A stretch of 58,809 bases of DNA. Source: Alphaproteobacteria bacterium. GTDB lineage: Bacteria; Pseudomonadota; Alphaproteobacteria; Micavibrionales; Micavibrionaceae. Below are positions 10,878 to 19,653 of this stretch, piece after piece (within the stretch, counting starts at the first letter, position 1; each line of letters opens with the position of its first letter). Both the position numbers and the translations under genes were made by a program. The DNA lies in contig JAJFGR010000004.1 of NCBI GenBank assembly GCA_021776025.1, positions 1-58,809 of the forward strand. Reading direction: 5' to 3'. The notes beneath the pieces are model-generated. The model did no database searches. It was not told the origin of the DNA and saw only the letters and a list, made by a program, of their open reading frames with translations.

Positions 10878-11365
10878 ATGACACAACACATTGAAAAACA
10901 AGCATTTTTTATAATTATTACGGTCACCCTGAACAATCTCGAGGGCCTGAAAAACACAGCAAAATCGCTAAATCAGCAAACTTTCCAGGATTTTGAATGG
11001 ATTATCGTTGATGGCGGCTCGTCAGACGGCACCACAGAATACCTGAAAACCACCTCTGCCGATTGGTCCAGCGCGCCGATAACGGTATTTATGATGCCAT
11101 GAACAAAGGCCTTGAACGCAGCCTTGGGCAATACATCCTTTTCCTCAATGCGGGCGACACTCTTCCCGAACCATATATTTTGCAAAAAATACAAACTGCG
11201 GCAAACAACAATCCTGATTTCATCTATGGTGATGCTCTGGAGGATAGCGCTTATAAACCCGCCCGCGCGGCAAATGATATAGCGGGCGGTATGTTCACCC
11301 ACCATCAAACCGCTGCAAAGCATCCAAACACTTCGCAATACGCAACTCTTCATTTTTGGTGGTGA
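10878..11365 (+). pseudogene. Broken GT2-family glycosyltransferase
   Basis: The first part (10878-11102) encodes the start of a GT-A glycosyltransferase ([24 protein letters not shown] ... [16 protein letters not shown]). It ends at a premature TGA because the frame is lost near 11079. The next frame (from about 11063) picks up the expected continuation [29 protein letters not shown], which includes the NAGD motif corresponding to the DxD region. This second part also ends early, at 11365, roughly 100 residues short of a normal family member. At least one frameshift and a 3' truncation make this a pseudogene, unless the assembly is wrong. Confidence 0.75.
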
Positions 11366-11402
11366 CAATAACGCTGATGGGAGGGCAGCTCATAACCGGC
11401 AA

Positions 11403-12419
11403 TTATTCCGCGGCTTCCGGCGGCGCAGTTTTCTTATGCTTCGGCGTTTTAGCAGGTTTTTTCTTGGCCTTTTTATCGGTAAGCGGCTTTGGCGCTTCTT
11501 CCGGCTTCTCATTGCTATTACCGCTTTCAGGGAAAAACCAGTCCTGCTGCTTGACCTTCATACTCGATAACCCGGCTAAAATATCTTCTTCGCTCATCTT
11601 CCGAACGCTAAAGGCTGCAAAACCCAAAAAGCCGCAGGCCATCATAAACGCAGAATAAACCAGCATCGCATCCGGCCACATGACTTTAATGCCAGCCGCC
11701 GCAGGAACAACCACGCTCGCTGCATAAGGCTGGTCAATCGACACCAGCATCTTCAGCCGTTCTTGCTCCATCAACAAATCGGTCATCGGCCGGCGGTGAT
11801 CCAGGTTCATCGTTTCAGACAGCGCTTGGTTCAGATAAGCAATCCGCTCATTCACATTCTTGCGCAAACCATGACGAATTAAACCATCAGTAATATTGTG
11901 CAAACGTTGTAAAAACTTCACCGCAAACGCTTTATCCGGATGCAAATAGCTAAAAGCTCTCAATGATGTTTCCCCAACCGGGTCAACCTCAACCCGTTGA
12001 GCAATATACTCCGCCAGTTTTTCAGGGCTCCAATCATCTTGGGCTCTTGAAAATTTAAACGCCTTGTCTTTCACTAAACCTGCTGTAATTTCAGGATCGC
12101 GCAAGAGCAGCCCCGCAACCTCCGTGCCTTTATAACTCGCCTCAAACCGGGAAAAGCTCATATCATTTGTAACATTTTCGGAAAGAGCGCCCGCGCTTTT
12201 GCCATAGGCCTGATTTGCCGGCTTGTTCACTGCCATATTCATCGGACTAGCCGGCGCAAGCACCATCTGCGCACGGTTATGCGGCGTTGCGCAGGCAATA
12301 AAGACAACGGCCGCAAGCACGCCAAAAATAAGTCCGCCGACAACAAAAACCCGCGCCGCCCAAACTTCGGCCATGAAGTCCGCCAGCGTATAGTCCTTAT
12401 TTAATGGTTCTGAACTCAT
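11403..12419 (-). CDS. Wzz-like chain-length determinant protein
   Basis: A protein of about 338 residues with the topology of polysaccharide co-polymerases. A short cytoplasmic N-terminus (SSEPLNKDYTLADFMAEVW) leads to a first membrane helix (VFVVGGLIFGVLAAVVFIA), a periplasmic helical region, a second helix near residue 265 (AMLVYSAFMMACGFLGFAAF) and a Lys/Pro-rich cytoplasmic tail (KKAKKKPAKTPKHKK). No Walker-type tyrosine kinase domain is present. The start at 12419 is chosen because it makes a 4-nt ATGA overlap with the upstream glycosyltransferase, indicating translational coupling. It probably sets the length of, or assists export of, an extracellular polysaccharide. Confidence 0.75.
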   Translation of the reverse strand: MSSEPLNKDYTLADFMAEVWAARVFVVGGLIFGVLAAVVFIACATPHNRAQMVLAPASPMNMAVNKPANQAYGKSAGALSENVTNDMSFSRFEASYKGTEVAGLLLRDPEITAGLVKDKAFKFSRAQDDWSPEKLAEYIAQRVEVDPVGETSLRAFSYLHPDKAFAVKFLQRLHNITDGLIRHGLRKNVNERIAYLNQALSETMNLDHRRPMTDLLMEQERLKMLVSIDQPYAASVVVPAAAGIKVMWPDAMLVYSAFMMACGFLGFAAFSVRKMSEEDILAGLSSMKVKQQDWFFPESGNSNEKPEEAPKPLTDKKAKKKPAKTPKHKKTAPPEAAE

Positions 12420-13645
12420 GTTTCTAAATCCTGATCCACCACGCTCCATGCTCTTTGCATCCACGCGTTGATCGATTCCTGCGGCACAAAAACTTCCGAT
12501 GCCGCCTTCGCCCCTTCATAGGCTGCAAACCATTTATCACTATTTTCACGTAATTGTCGAATCTCATCCGCCAAAATCTGCGCCTGCCCCTGCGCAATAA
12601 CGCTGCCCGCTTTAAAATCTTCAATAACTTTCGCCGTTTCACATTGTGCCGGACCGATGAGAATGCACGGTCTATGGACAGCCAGCGCCGAATACAGCTT
12701 CACCGGCACAATCATTCCAGCCGCCCCTTCATCCATAGACACTAAATGCACATCGCCGCTTTCCATTAAATCTTTCAACCGGCTGGCCGGTTGATACGGC
12801 AACAAACGAATATTCTCAAGATGCCGCTTGGCCCGCTCATGGTTAATCAAATCATGGCCCGGCCCTTCGCCAACAAAGACAATTTCAATGTCCGGATTAC
12901 TTTCATGCAAAATTTCCGCGGCCTCCAAAATCGTATCAACAGGATGCGCCCGGCCAATATTCCCCGCATAGAGCACCCTAAATTTCGGGCCATGCTTACG
13001 CTGCTCTTCATAGGCGCGGTAACCTTCAATCGCGCTCACCGCTAGCTGCACGTTACTATCCTCACTGGGCGGCTTCACCAACTCCATATCCGGCCAATTC
13101 GGAATCACTGTAATTTGTTTAGGGTCAAACCCGTCATAACTTAAATGCCGCGCCATACAGCGCCCAATAACAATCACCTTATCCGCCGCTTTCATCGCGG
13201 CGCGAACACGGTTTTTTAGAAAACGCATGACAAAATCTGGATATTTATAACCAAGCGCCGGAAACACATCTGGATACACATCATGACACCAATGAATATG
13301 ATGGTTCTTTTTAAACCGGCTAAGTATCTGCCCGGCAACCGCCAAGAACGGCGGGTCGGTCAACGTCACAACCATATGTGTTTTCGGCAAACGCAGCGCC
13401 GCAAACAAAAGCTTCACAAAAACCAAGCCATAACCCAACTTCCCACGCGGCTTGGCCGAGCCTTTAACCCGAATAACCCGCACGCCGCCATCACGCTCTG
13501 TAAAAGCCTTCGCCCCCGTTGTAATCACCGTAACCTGCCATCCTTCACGAGCAAAGCTGCGCGCCAAATCGCGCAAAACACGCCCCGATGCCCCGCGAAC
13601 AGGCGGGTACACACGGTTTATAAAAAGAATAGATGGCCTGCGCAT
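12416..13645 (-). CDS. GT4-family glycosyltransferase (WbuB-like)
   Basis: A 409-residue GT-B glycosyltransferase. The N-terminal half has the acceptor-side pattern LFINRVYPPVRGASGRVLRDLA. The C-terminal half holds the nucleotide-sugar side with FRVLYAGNIGRAHPVDTILEAA, IVFVGEGPGHDL and the E-x7-E-like region around VSMDEGAAGMIVPVKLY. It would add a sugar to a lipid-linked oligosaccharide at the cytoplasmic face of the inner membrane. It overlaps the Wzz-like gene by 4 nt, so the two are probably one operon. A remnant tail of another gene ends about 30 nt upstream. Confidence 0.85.
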   Translation of the reverse strand: MRRPSILFINRVYPPVRGASGRVLRDLARSFAREGWQVTVITTGAKAFTERDGGVRVIRVKGSAKPRGKLGYGLVFVKLLFAALRLPKTHMVVTLTDPPFLAVAGQILSRFKKNHHIHWCHDVYPDVFPALGYKYPDFVMRFLKNRVRAAMKAADKVIVIGRCMARHLSYDGFDPKQITVIPNWPDMELVKPPSEDSNVQLAVSAIEGYRAYEEQRKHGPKFRVLYAGNIGRAHPVDTILEAAEILHESNPDIEIVFVGEGPGHDLINHERAKRHLENIRLLPYQPASRLKDLMESGDVHLVSMDEGAAGMIVPVKLYSALAVHRPCILIGPAQCETAKVIEDFKAGSVIAQGQAQILADEIRQLRENSDKWFAAYEGAKAASEVFVPQESINAWMQRAWSVVDQDLET

Positions 13646-13674
13646 GCGAACAGAAATGCCCTCAAAATTAAGAT

Positions 13675-13790
13675 TTACAGCGGTTTGGTGTCTGTATCTG
13701 AATACAACACGCCGCTTTGCGTTTCAACGTTACGCACATTTCCATCCCCGTAAAAACTTAAAGCTGTGGTCACAAGCAGCATCAAACCAA
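13675..13790 (-). pseudogene. Orphan C-terminal coding remnant
   Basis: Read on the minus strand, about 40 codons are open and end at TAA (13677-13675), encoding a tail that contains LMLLVTTALSFYGDGN and ends SDTDTKPL. There is no start signal, and the 5' side runs straight into the truncated TauE gene in another frame. It looks like the 3' end of a gene whose body was deleted, with TauE joined at the junction. I do not recognise the family. Confidence 0.4.
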
Positions 13791-14090
13791 AATCCCGATA
13801 CCAAAAATTTTAACCACACCGAAATCCACCGCGCCTTTTTTCCAATGCGCGCGCGAAGACATAAGGCCATTAGGAAGTATCAACGCCAAGGATGTCCCAA
13901 CACAAACGTGAATAAGGCTATCAGACCCAAAGCCCAGCGCTTGAAAAATAAACAGCAGCCCCGGCACCAAAATAATGCCGCCGCCAACGCCAAGCAGGCC
14001 CGCCATAAAACCAGCAACCACACCTAAAATTGTCAGGGAAAAAACGAGAACCGCCCAATCTTGAGCGTCTAATGTGCTAAATGCATCCAT
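13782..14090 (-). pseudogene. Truncated TauE/SafE-type anion exporter
   Basis: The 102 residues match the N-terminal third of the sulfite exporter TauE/SafE family: first helix TILGVVAGFMAGLLGVGGGIILVP with the Gly-rich signature, then the second helix region CVGTSLALILPNGL and AVDFGVVKIFGIGILV. Full-length members have about 250-270 residues and 7-8 helices, whereas this one stops after about three. The stop falls at a junction with a coding remnant in another frame, so a deletion probably removed the rest. It is unlikely to work as a transporter. Confidence 0.7.
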
Positions 14091-14128
14091 GCGATAAGCA
14101 TTAGCAAAACATCATAAAAATGGAAATT

Positions 14129-14713
14129 CTAACGATAGCCCGTGAAAACTTTGGTCGACTTAGCTTTATTTTCTTTTGACTTTACGAAGAGCTTAGACTT
14201 CTTGCTCTTTTTCTTTTTTGGCGCACTTTCTTTTTCTGATGCACTCGGTTCTTCAAAACTCTCTGTAGCCGCGTCTTGTGCTTTAAAGGCGTTCATCTGC
14301 TGCTTGGCGATCCGGTATTCCTGATTCAGCCTTTGTTTTTGCAAATGCACCATCAGCGCTTCGCGGCGTTTGTATACTGCTTGCTGCGTCACCGCCCGAC
14401 TGGCCTCCGCATAAAACATAACCTCTTTGATGTTTGTTGGAGTTAAACCCGACTCATGAATCTCTTTAAGCGATCCCGCCTTCGCCAAACTGGTAATCTT
14501 CTGCCGTTTAACCTTGAGCTTATCCTTATATTTAATCTTGCTGCTCGCCCCGCCACTGACCACACCTTGGCCTTTCGGCGGCAGCTTATTATAAAGGGTC
14601 CGCTTTTCACCGGCTTCCGTATTGTTCTTTTTAATGAAATAACCCTGCGCCAGCGCGGGGGTAAAACCAACGACAGCAACAAGGCCCAACATGATAAATA
14701 AATTACGAATCAT
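14129..14713 (-). CDS. Secreted Lys-rich protein of unknown function
   Basis: A 194-residue protein with a clear signal peptide (LFIMLGLVAVVGFTPALA, cleavage before QGYF). The mature part is helical and strongly basic. It contains a central region rich in Arg and Gln (KRREALMVHLQKQRLNQEY) and ends in a Lys/Ser-rich tail (KKKKSKKSKLFVKSKENK) before TGYR. I recognise no family. The tail could bind nucleic acid, peptidoglycan or an acidic polysaccharide, but this is speculation. It is preceded by about 250 bp of non-coding DNA shared with the divergent gene at 14970. Confidence 0.72.
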   Translation of the reverse strand: MIRNLFIMLGLVAVVGFTPALAQGYFIKKNNTEAGEKRTLYNKLPPKGQGVVSGGASSKIKYKDKLKVKRQKITSLAKAGSLKEIHESGLTPTNIKEVMFYAEASRAVTQQAVYKRREALMVHLQKQRLNQEYRIAKQQMNAFKAQDAATESFEEPSASEKESAPKKKKSKKSKLFVKSKENKAKSTKVFTGYR

Positions 14714-14969
14714 TAAAAACTGCCCCTAAAAAAGCTCTATTATTAGTGTAGCAGAAAACACTTAAACCGCGCAAAAACAAAGATTCAGCCCTGTTTTTCT
14801 TATATTTTTGCGCCGCCAGCCCAATGATTCCATAACGTTTTAAGCGATTGTTAATTCCTTAAACCTTTTTTAACGATTTGAGGGCATTATTAACGTAATT
14901 CCAAAAGAAACGAATTGGCGAAAACAAGCCGATCTTTGGACAAACTGCGCTAATAGAGGAGTTGTGTAA

Positions 14970-15641
14970 ATGCAGGTAAATGTAAAAGAATTTCTGGCAG
15001 AGTCAGGTATAACCGAGGCGTTTTACCCCGGTAAAAAACTGGTTCATACATGCCGTCAAGCAGGCGAGTACAGAAGCCATTGTGTGGTTTTTGACTGGCG
15101 TGATCCCGATAAAATCAGAATTGAAGTGAAAGCGGGCCTCAGCGGGCGTGATCTTGAGCCTAAAAAGCTGAAATACTACCCGGTTTCCTTCCAAACACCG
15201 ACTTACGTCGATATCGAAGTTGTTAATGACAACGCCGATGACGACAAAGAAGACGAAGAAGGCAAAGGCAAAGGGACTTCAGGCAAAAGTGGCGGCGGCG
15301 GTAAACAGCCCGGTAAGAAACTCGATGACGTCAAGACAATGGCCTCTTCAGCATTCGAAAGCGTTGTTGAAGGAAAAGTGCCAGAGCTTGGTAAAATCGT
15401 CGAGATGGTTGTTTTAGGGACGCAAATCGCAACTGAAGCCTACGCAAATGTAATGGGCAATCTCGCTCACGGCATTGCCCACGCAAAAGTTTCAACAACC
15501 GATATGTTGGCTCAGGCCGGTAAATTCGTAACGAAATATATGCCGCCTTCATTCATGAAACCAACAGGTGATGAACAGGCAAATTACAGCTACGACCGGG
15601 AAAAGAACGCCGACATCGGCTATAAATCCGGCCTTGGTTAA
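14970..15641 (+). CDS. Protein of unknown function
   Basis: A 223-residue cytosolic protein. AGAGGAG lies 9 nt before ATG 14970. The N-terminal part (about residues 1-82) is a small mixed domain with two Cys (HTCRQAGEYRSHCVVFDW). A low-complexity acidic-then-Gly/Lys linker follows (DDDKEDEEGKGKG ... GKSGGGGKQPGKK), and then a helical C-terminal domain with an Ala/Val-rich stretch (GKIVEMVVLGTQIATEAYANVMGN). I do not recognise it. A good terminator follows the gene, so it is probably transcribed alone. Confidence 0.7.
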   Translation: MQVNVKEFLAESGITEAFYPGKKLVHTCRQAGEYRSHCVVFDWRDPDKIRIEVKAGLSGRDLEPKKLKYYPVSFQTPTYVDIEVVNDNADDDKEDEEGKGKGTSGKSGGGGKQPGKKLDDVKTMASSAFESVVEGKVPELGKIVEMVVLGTQIATEAYANVMGNLAHGIAHAKVSTTDMLAQAGKFVTKYMPPSFMKPTGDEQANYSYDREKNADIGYKSGLG

Positions 15642-15674
15642 TATCGAAATTAAACAACTCCAATAAACTTTAAG

Positions 15675-15704
15675 CCGCGTTGTTGCAAAACAGCGCGGTT
15701 TTTA
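15675..15704 (+). terminator. Intrinsic terminator
   Basis: CCGCGTTGTT pairs with AACAGCGCGG (one G-T wobble) around a short GCAA loop and is followed by TTTTT. It lies 33 nt after the stop codon of the 14970 gene and just before the rhomboid gene. Confidence 0.8.
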
Positions 15705-15720
15705 CTTTGTCCCACAGGAT

Positions 15721-16542
15721 ATGAACTTTATAGTAATCCCTATGAGCACGAATGGTACAAACGGCAGCGGTAACGGGCATGATCCCAATCATAAAGGCGA
15801 TAAGAAAATCGTCAAATTCCCATCATTGGGAGAACGTGACCGCATACGCCGCGAAGAACGCAAAGAGGAAGAACAAGCCAAAAAAAAATACCGCGCTGCC
15901 AATAACGAGCCCTTTTTCAAAGCTGGCAACATCCCGCCTTTCACAAAAGTTCTCATCGCCGCCTTCCTAATTGTCCACATCCCACTTTATCTAATCTTTG
16001 ATGATGCTGTGCGGCTTCAGGCTTTTTACACATTCGGATTTGTTCCTGGCATCTATACTGGAACATATGAATGGAGCTGGTTCGCGCTCATCACGCCGCT
16101 GACCCATGCCTTCATCCACGGCAGCTGGATGCACTTAGCCTTTAATGCCGTTATGGGGTTGGTGCTCGGCATGTTTCTTGAAAAAATGTATGGCAGCCGG
16201 GCCGCAGCCATCTTCTTCATAGTCTGCACAATATCCGGCGCACTGCTTTATTTCGCCTTAAGTCCACTCAGCATAACCCCTGTTGTTGGTGCTTCCGGCG
16301 GGATTAGCGGCTTTTTCGGCGCGCTGATTTATATCACCATTACCCAAAACGCCCAGCACCCGATAACCCAGCGCTTGGGCAAGCGCGGCCCGTGGCCAAT
16401 CTTAATTTTCTGGGGGCTATTTATCGTTGTGCCCGGCTTGCTACTGGGCGGCGGTTCTATGGCTTGGCAAGCGCACCTTGGCGGTTATATCGCGGGCATA
16501 GCCCTGCTCATCGCCATGCAAAAAGGCAAAATTAAGCTCTAA
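15721..16542 (+). CDS. Rhomboid family intramembrane serine protease
   Basis: A 273-residue inner-membrane protease. A polar, charged N-terminal extension of about 75 residues precedes six membrane helices. The family signatures are HGSWMHLAFNAVMGLVLG (helix 2), the catalytic Ser192 in GASGGISGFFGAL (helix 4), and the catalytic His252 in AHLGGYIAG (helix 6). The Ser-His dyad is complete, so the enzyme should be active against membrane-embedded substrates, which are unknown here. ATG 15742 is an alternative start. The 3' end overlaps the convergent HemY gene by 4 nt. Confidence 0.92.
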   Translation: MNFIVIPMSTNGTNGSGNGHDPNHKGDKKIVKFPSLGERDRIRREERKEEEQAKKKYRAANNEPFFKAGNIPPFTKVLIAAFLIVHIPLYLIFDDAVRLQAFYTFGFVPGIYTGTYEWSWFALITPLTHAFIHGSWMHLAFNAVMGLVLGMFLEKMYGSRAAAIFFIVCTISGALLYFALSPLSITPVVGASGGISGFFGALIYITITQNAQHPITQRLGKRGPWPILIFWGLFIVVPGLLLGGGSMAWQAHLGGYIAGIALLIAMQKGKIKL

Positions 16543-17945
16543 GCAGCATCAGAATCCGGCGCCTCGATCAAGGCTTCGCTCATCTCTGCTTTATCGTTGA
16601 GCAAAACCACCGGCCCGTTATGCGCGTAAGGTACATCCCAAGTAATCGTGTTAAAACTTCCATGTGGGGCGTCTATCGCGCTCCAGCGTTCATATATATT
16701 TCCGCTCTCCCCGCACACCCATACTTTATCAGCCGGAGCGCCTGCCGCCCGGTTAAGCCACTCTTTAATCGCCGCTTCATCATGCGTGGATTGCTCTTCA
16801 AGCTCGGCCCAGCTTTTATACAATGAGACACTTCCCCCATCTTTTGAAAGCTCTTCGCAGCGTTTAAAATACCCCCGCGCCTCCCCCCAAAGTCCGGCTT
16901 CCAGCGCAGCCTGCCCTGCCAATCTCTGCCCAACAGAAGAAACTTCATTGGCTTTCAACAACTTCTCAATCCAGCGCAATTGCACTAGCTTATCCTGCGC
17001 TTTATCCTCATCAAGCAAACCCATCCAAAACGCGGCCAGCGCGCCATGCGGTTCAACTTTCCAGACTTTTGAAATTGTGTTTTGCGCTTTACGCGGATGC
17101 CCCTCATCGCGTTGCATATCTGCCAGCATAATCGAAGCCGGAGCAAATGCCGGAGCAAGCTTCAGCGCTTTTTTAATCATCAGCACGCCATCAGCTTTAT
17201 AACCATCTGTTAAATCTTTTTCAGCTTGCGCTAGATAAAGCGCCAATCGATCGCTTGCTGCTTTGTCCTTATCAAAAACCCCGCACTTTTCTGCCCGGCT
17301 CAAGGTCTTTTCCGCCTTGTGCCATTGCTGCAATTTTATCTGCAGATCATAAACTATTTTTAAAACCCACCCCTGCTTCGGATGCAGCGCTAAAGCTTTC
17401 TCGGCCAGCGACAACGCGCCTTCATCATCATCGCTATCCAGCGCTACCTGCAAAAGCCCGCGCACCCCCAAAAACGACGCATCCTTGTCTTCCAGTAAGG
17501 CCACAAAACTCTGGTTTGCATCCTCTTCACGCCCGTCCAGACGTGCTGCCTGCGCCTCTAACAAAAGCGGCAGGCCTGTATCATCTTTCAACAATTTACG
17601 TGCGCGCTTGGCCTGCAGCCCGGCCGCTCTTTTATCCCCGGCCGCCACAGCCGTCAAACCGCGCGTCAAAGCCTGATAGCCTTTTTCCCGCGTTTTAACC
17701 TCGTTATAGCGCGCCATACTTTTAGGGAAATCGACAAAAGTTTTGATGGTTTGGTAAATAAAAATGCTCAGTAATACAAAGGCAAGGGCAAGGAGCAAAA
17801 ACAAACCAATATGAATACTCACAGCGATGTCGTTATTTTGAAGGTCCACCCATTCAAGCCGCATCGTGCCAGGACGCTCGGCAATCCAAACCGCCAGCGC
17901 AATGATTGCGCCAACTTTTACAGCAAACCATAACGCTTTGATCAT
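16539..17945 (-). CDS. hemY: HemY-like TPR membrane protein
   Basis: A 468-residue protein of the HemY_N/COG3898 family (unrelated to protoporphyrinogen oxidase HemY). The two N-terminal membrane helices are AVKVGAIIALAVWIAE and GLFLLLALAFVLLSIFIYQTI, followed by the conserved DFPKSMARYNEVKTREKGYQALTRGLTAVAAGD. The rest is TPR-like helical repeats (ALALHPKQGWVLKIVYDLQ, ALKLAPAFAPASIMLA). It lies at the end of the hemC-hemD-mitofilin cluster, the usual place in alphaproteobacteria. The family's exact role in heme synthesis is not established; a scaffold role is inferred. Confidence 0.88.
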   Translation of the reverse strand: MIKALWFAVKVGAIIALAVWIAERPGTMRLEWVDLQNNDIAVSIHIGLFLLLALAFVLLSIFIYQTIKTFVDFPKSMARYNEVKTREKGYQALTRGLTAVAAGDKRAAGLQAKRARKLLKDDTGLPLLLEAQAARLDGREEDANQSFVALLEDKDASFLGVRGLLQVALDSDDDEGALSLAEKALALHPKQGWVLKIVYDLQIKLQQWHKAEKTLSRAEKCGVFDKDKAASDRLALYLAQAEKDLTDGYKADGVLMIKKALKLAPAFAPASIMLADMQRDEGHPRKAQNTISKVWKVEPHGALAAFWMGLLDEDKAQDKLVQLRWIEKLLKANEVSSVGQRLAGQAALEAGLWGEARGYFKRCEELSKDGGSVSLYKSWAELEEQSTHDEAAIKEWLNRAAGAPADKVWVCGESGNIYERWSAIDAPHGSFNTITWDVPYAHNGPVVLLNDKAEMSEALIEAPDSDAA

Positions 17946-17975
17946 GAGCTTATATCTCTTGCTTAACGACTTAGT

Positions 17976-19634
17976 TTATCGATAGGGGTTAGCGGCTTTA
18001 GGCATGCCCGGTAAAGTGTTACGCTGTAAAATATTAATCCCGGTCTCTTCATTTTGTATCAGCTGAGAAGACCCCGGCAAAACGCTGCCTGCAGTAATAC
18101 CGCCCACGCCGCCATAGGCCTTCATCTTGATATTCTGGCCCATCATTTTTCCCAAATTCTGCGCCATCATGGTTACTTGCGCTTTATCAAGCCATCCAGC
18201 CATTTGCGCCGCCGCCGGGCCATCAAGTCCCTGCACAGCCGCAATCGCACCTTCAATATCGCCTTCATTAAGCATTTTTTCGGCTTCATTCAAACTGACC
18301 TGCGTTTCGGTGCCGGTAATCAGCTCGCCGTTCTTTTCAACCTGAAACACCTCATTAAAGCGTGCCTGCGCGCGCTCTGAAACCGAAACATCTTCACCGG
18401 ACAAAGACGCAATAACGGCCTCACCGGCCAATGTTTTAAACTCATTATTCAAACCGGCAGGCGTTAAGACGCCGTCTTGCGCATGGGGGGCAAGACGTTC
18501 CAGCGCCGCACGCAGTTCAACATTATCTTCACCAGTTAGCCCCATCAAAATATTGAGATCTTGTGCAAAAGCTTCATTATCCCGGTTTAAAGATGAACGA
18601 AATTGTGTCATCACCAGCAACATCGCCGCCGCTTTCAGGTCCGTTGCAGGAACCCCTTCAAACGTTTGACCAAGCACATCGCTTTCCTCGCGCGCTGAAT
18701 CCAGCGTGCTGGCAAACAGACCAGAACCCCCACCGAGTTGGCCGTCAAGCCCGCCCATCATCTTGCTTAGCTCATTCATCACCGTGTTAATTTGTGATTG
18801 ACCTTCGGCCTGCCCAGAAAGCCCCTGCACTTTTTCAAGCATGCCGGCTAAAACAGGCGAACCGCCGTTTATATCCTGCAAATGCCCTTCTAGCTTAAGT
18901 GCGCGCTCTTCCATGGTGCCGGCATCTTCGGCCAAAACATCCGTCGAAACCTCTTTGGCTTTTTCTACCGCCTGCCCTAATTGTTCCTTCGCTTGCCCGG
19001 CTTGCTGCTGAATGCTCGTCAATTGCTGATCGAGATCTTCAGGGATTAAAGTGCCAAAGAAAGATTGCTGGTCTCTAACTTCGGCAACCTCTCCTTCAAT
19101 TTCCTGTGTACGTGCTTCAAGCGCACTAAGCCGATCAAGCTCACCATTTTCACTAAGCTTGCTGGGCCACAAAACCACAGCCATCCCTATTAATATGGCC
19201 GCAATCAAAATACCGACAAAAATCGTATGTTTACTGACAACCGTTTTCTCAGCAGCCACCAACCGACCTTCCAAATCTTCAGTCTCTTCTCCAGCATCAA
19301 AAGCCGAAGCGGGCGCTGTCATATCACTGCTCGCCTCCGGCACAGCCAAGTTTTCAACCCTAGCTTCCGCGGGTTTTGAGGTGGGCGCATTCTCATTAGC
19401 CGCCGGTGCATCCGGCAGTATATCGGTGAGATCAACATTGTACGTTTCCGCGGCTTCCAAAATAACGCTGCGCCGCGCGGCCGGAATAACATCACGTTTT
19501 TTCCACCCCTGTACGGTCGTCACAGCGACATCTATTTTCTTCGCCATTGGACGAATGCCGCCAAAACGTTCAATCACTTCTGCCGCATTTTCAATCGGAC
19601 CAGTAGCGGCTTGTGTATTTTCAGATTGGCTCAT
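17976..19634 (-). CDS. Mitofilin-like membrane protein with N-terminal helix-turn-helix
   Basis: A protein of about 552 residues in the position normally held by the alphaproteobacterial mitofilin/Mic60-like protein between hemD and hemY. The start at 19634 is supported by GGAGAG 7 nt upstream. Residues 15-70 look like a Cro/YdaS-type HTH (VIERFGGIRPMAKKIDVAVT, then TVQGWKKRDVIPAARR). An acidic Ala/Pro linker leads to one membrane helix (FVGILIAAILIGMAVVLW), then a long coiled coil (LSALEARTQEIEGEVAEVRDQ) and a helical C-terminal region ending GSSQLIQNEETGINILQ. Mic60-like proteins bend membranes through coiled coil and mitofilin domains; the DNA-binding-like front end is unusual. Confidence 0.75.
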   Translation of the reverse strand: MSQSENTQAATGPIENAAEVIERFGGIRPMAKKIDVAVTTVQGWKKRDVIPAARRSVILEAAETYNVDLTDILPDAPAANENAPTSKPAEARVENLAVPEASSDMTAPASAFDAGEETEDLEGRLVAAEKTVVSKHTIFVGILIAAILIGMAVVLWPSKLSENGELDRLSALEARTQEIEGEVAEVRDQQSFFGTLIPEDLDQQLTSIQQQAGQAKEQLGQAVEKAKEVSTDVLAEDAGTMEERALKLEGHLQDINGGSPVLAGMLEKVQGLSGQAEGQSQINTVMNELSKMMGGLDGQLGGGSGLFASTLDSAREESDVLGQTFEGVPATDLKAAAMLLVMTQFRSSLNRDNEAFAQDLNILMGLTGEDNVELRAALERLAPHAQDGVLTPAGLNNEFKTLAGEAVIASLSGEDVSVSERAQARFNEVFQVEKNGELITGTETQVSLNEAEKMLNEGDIEGAIAAVQGLDGPAAAQMAGWLDKAQVTMMAQNLGKMMGQNIKMKAYGGVGGITAGSVLPGSSQLIQNEETGINILQRNTLPGMPKAANPYR

Positions 19635-19653
19635 TTTAATCTCTCCAAAGTTA

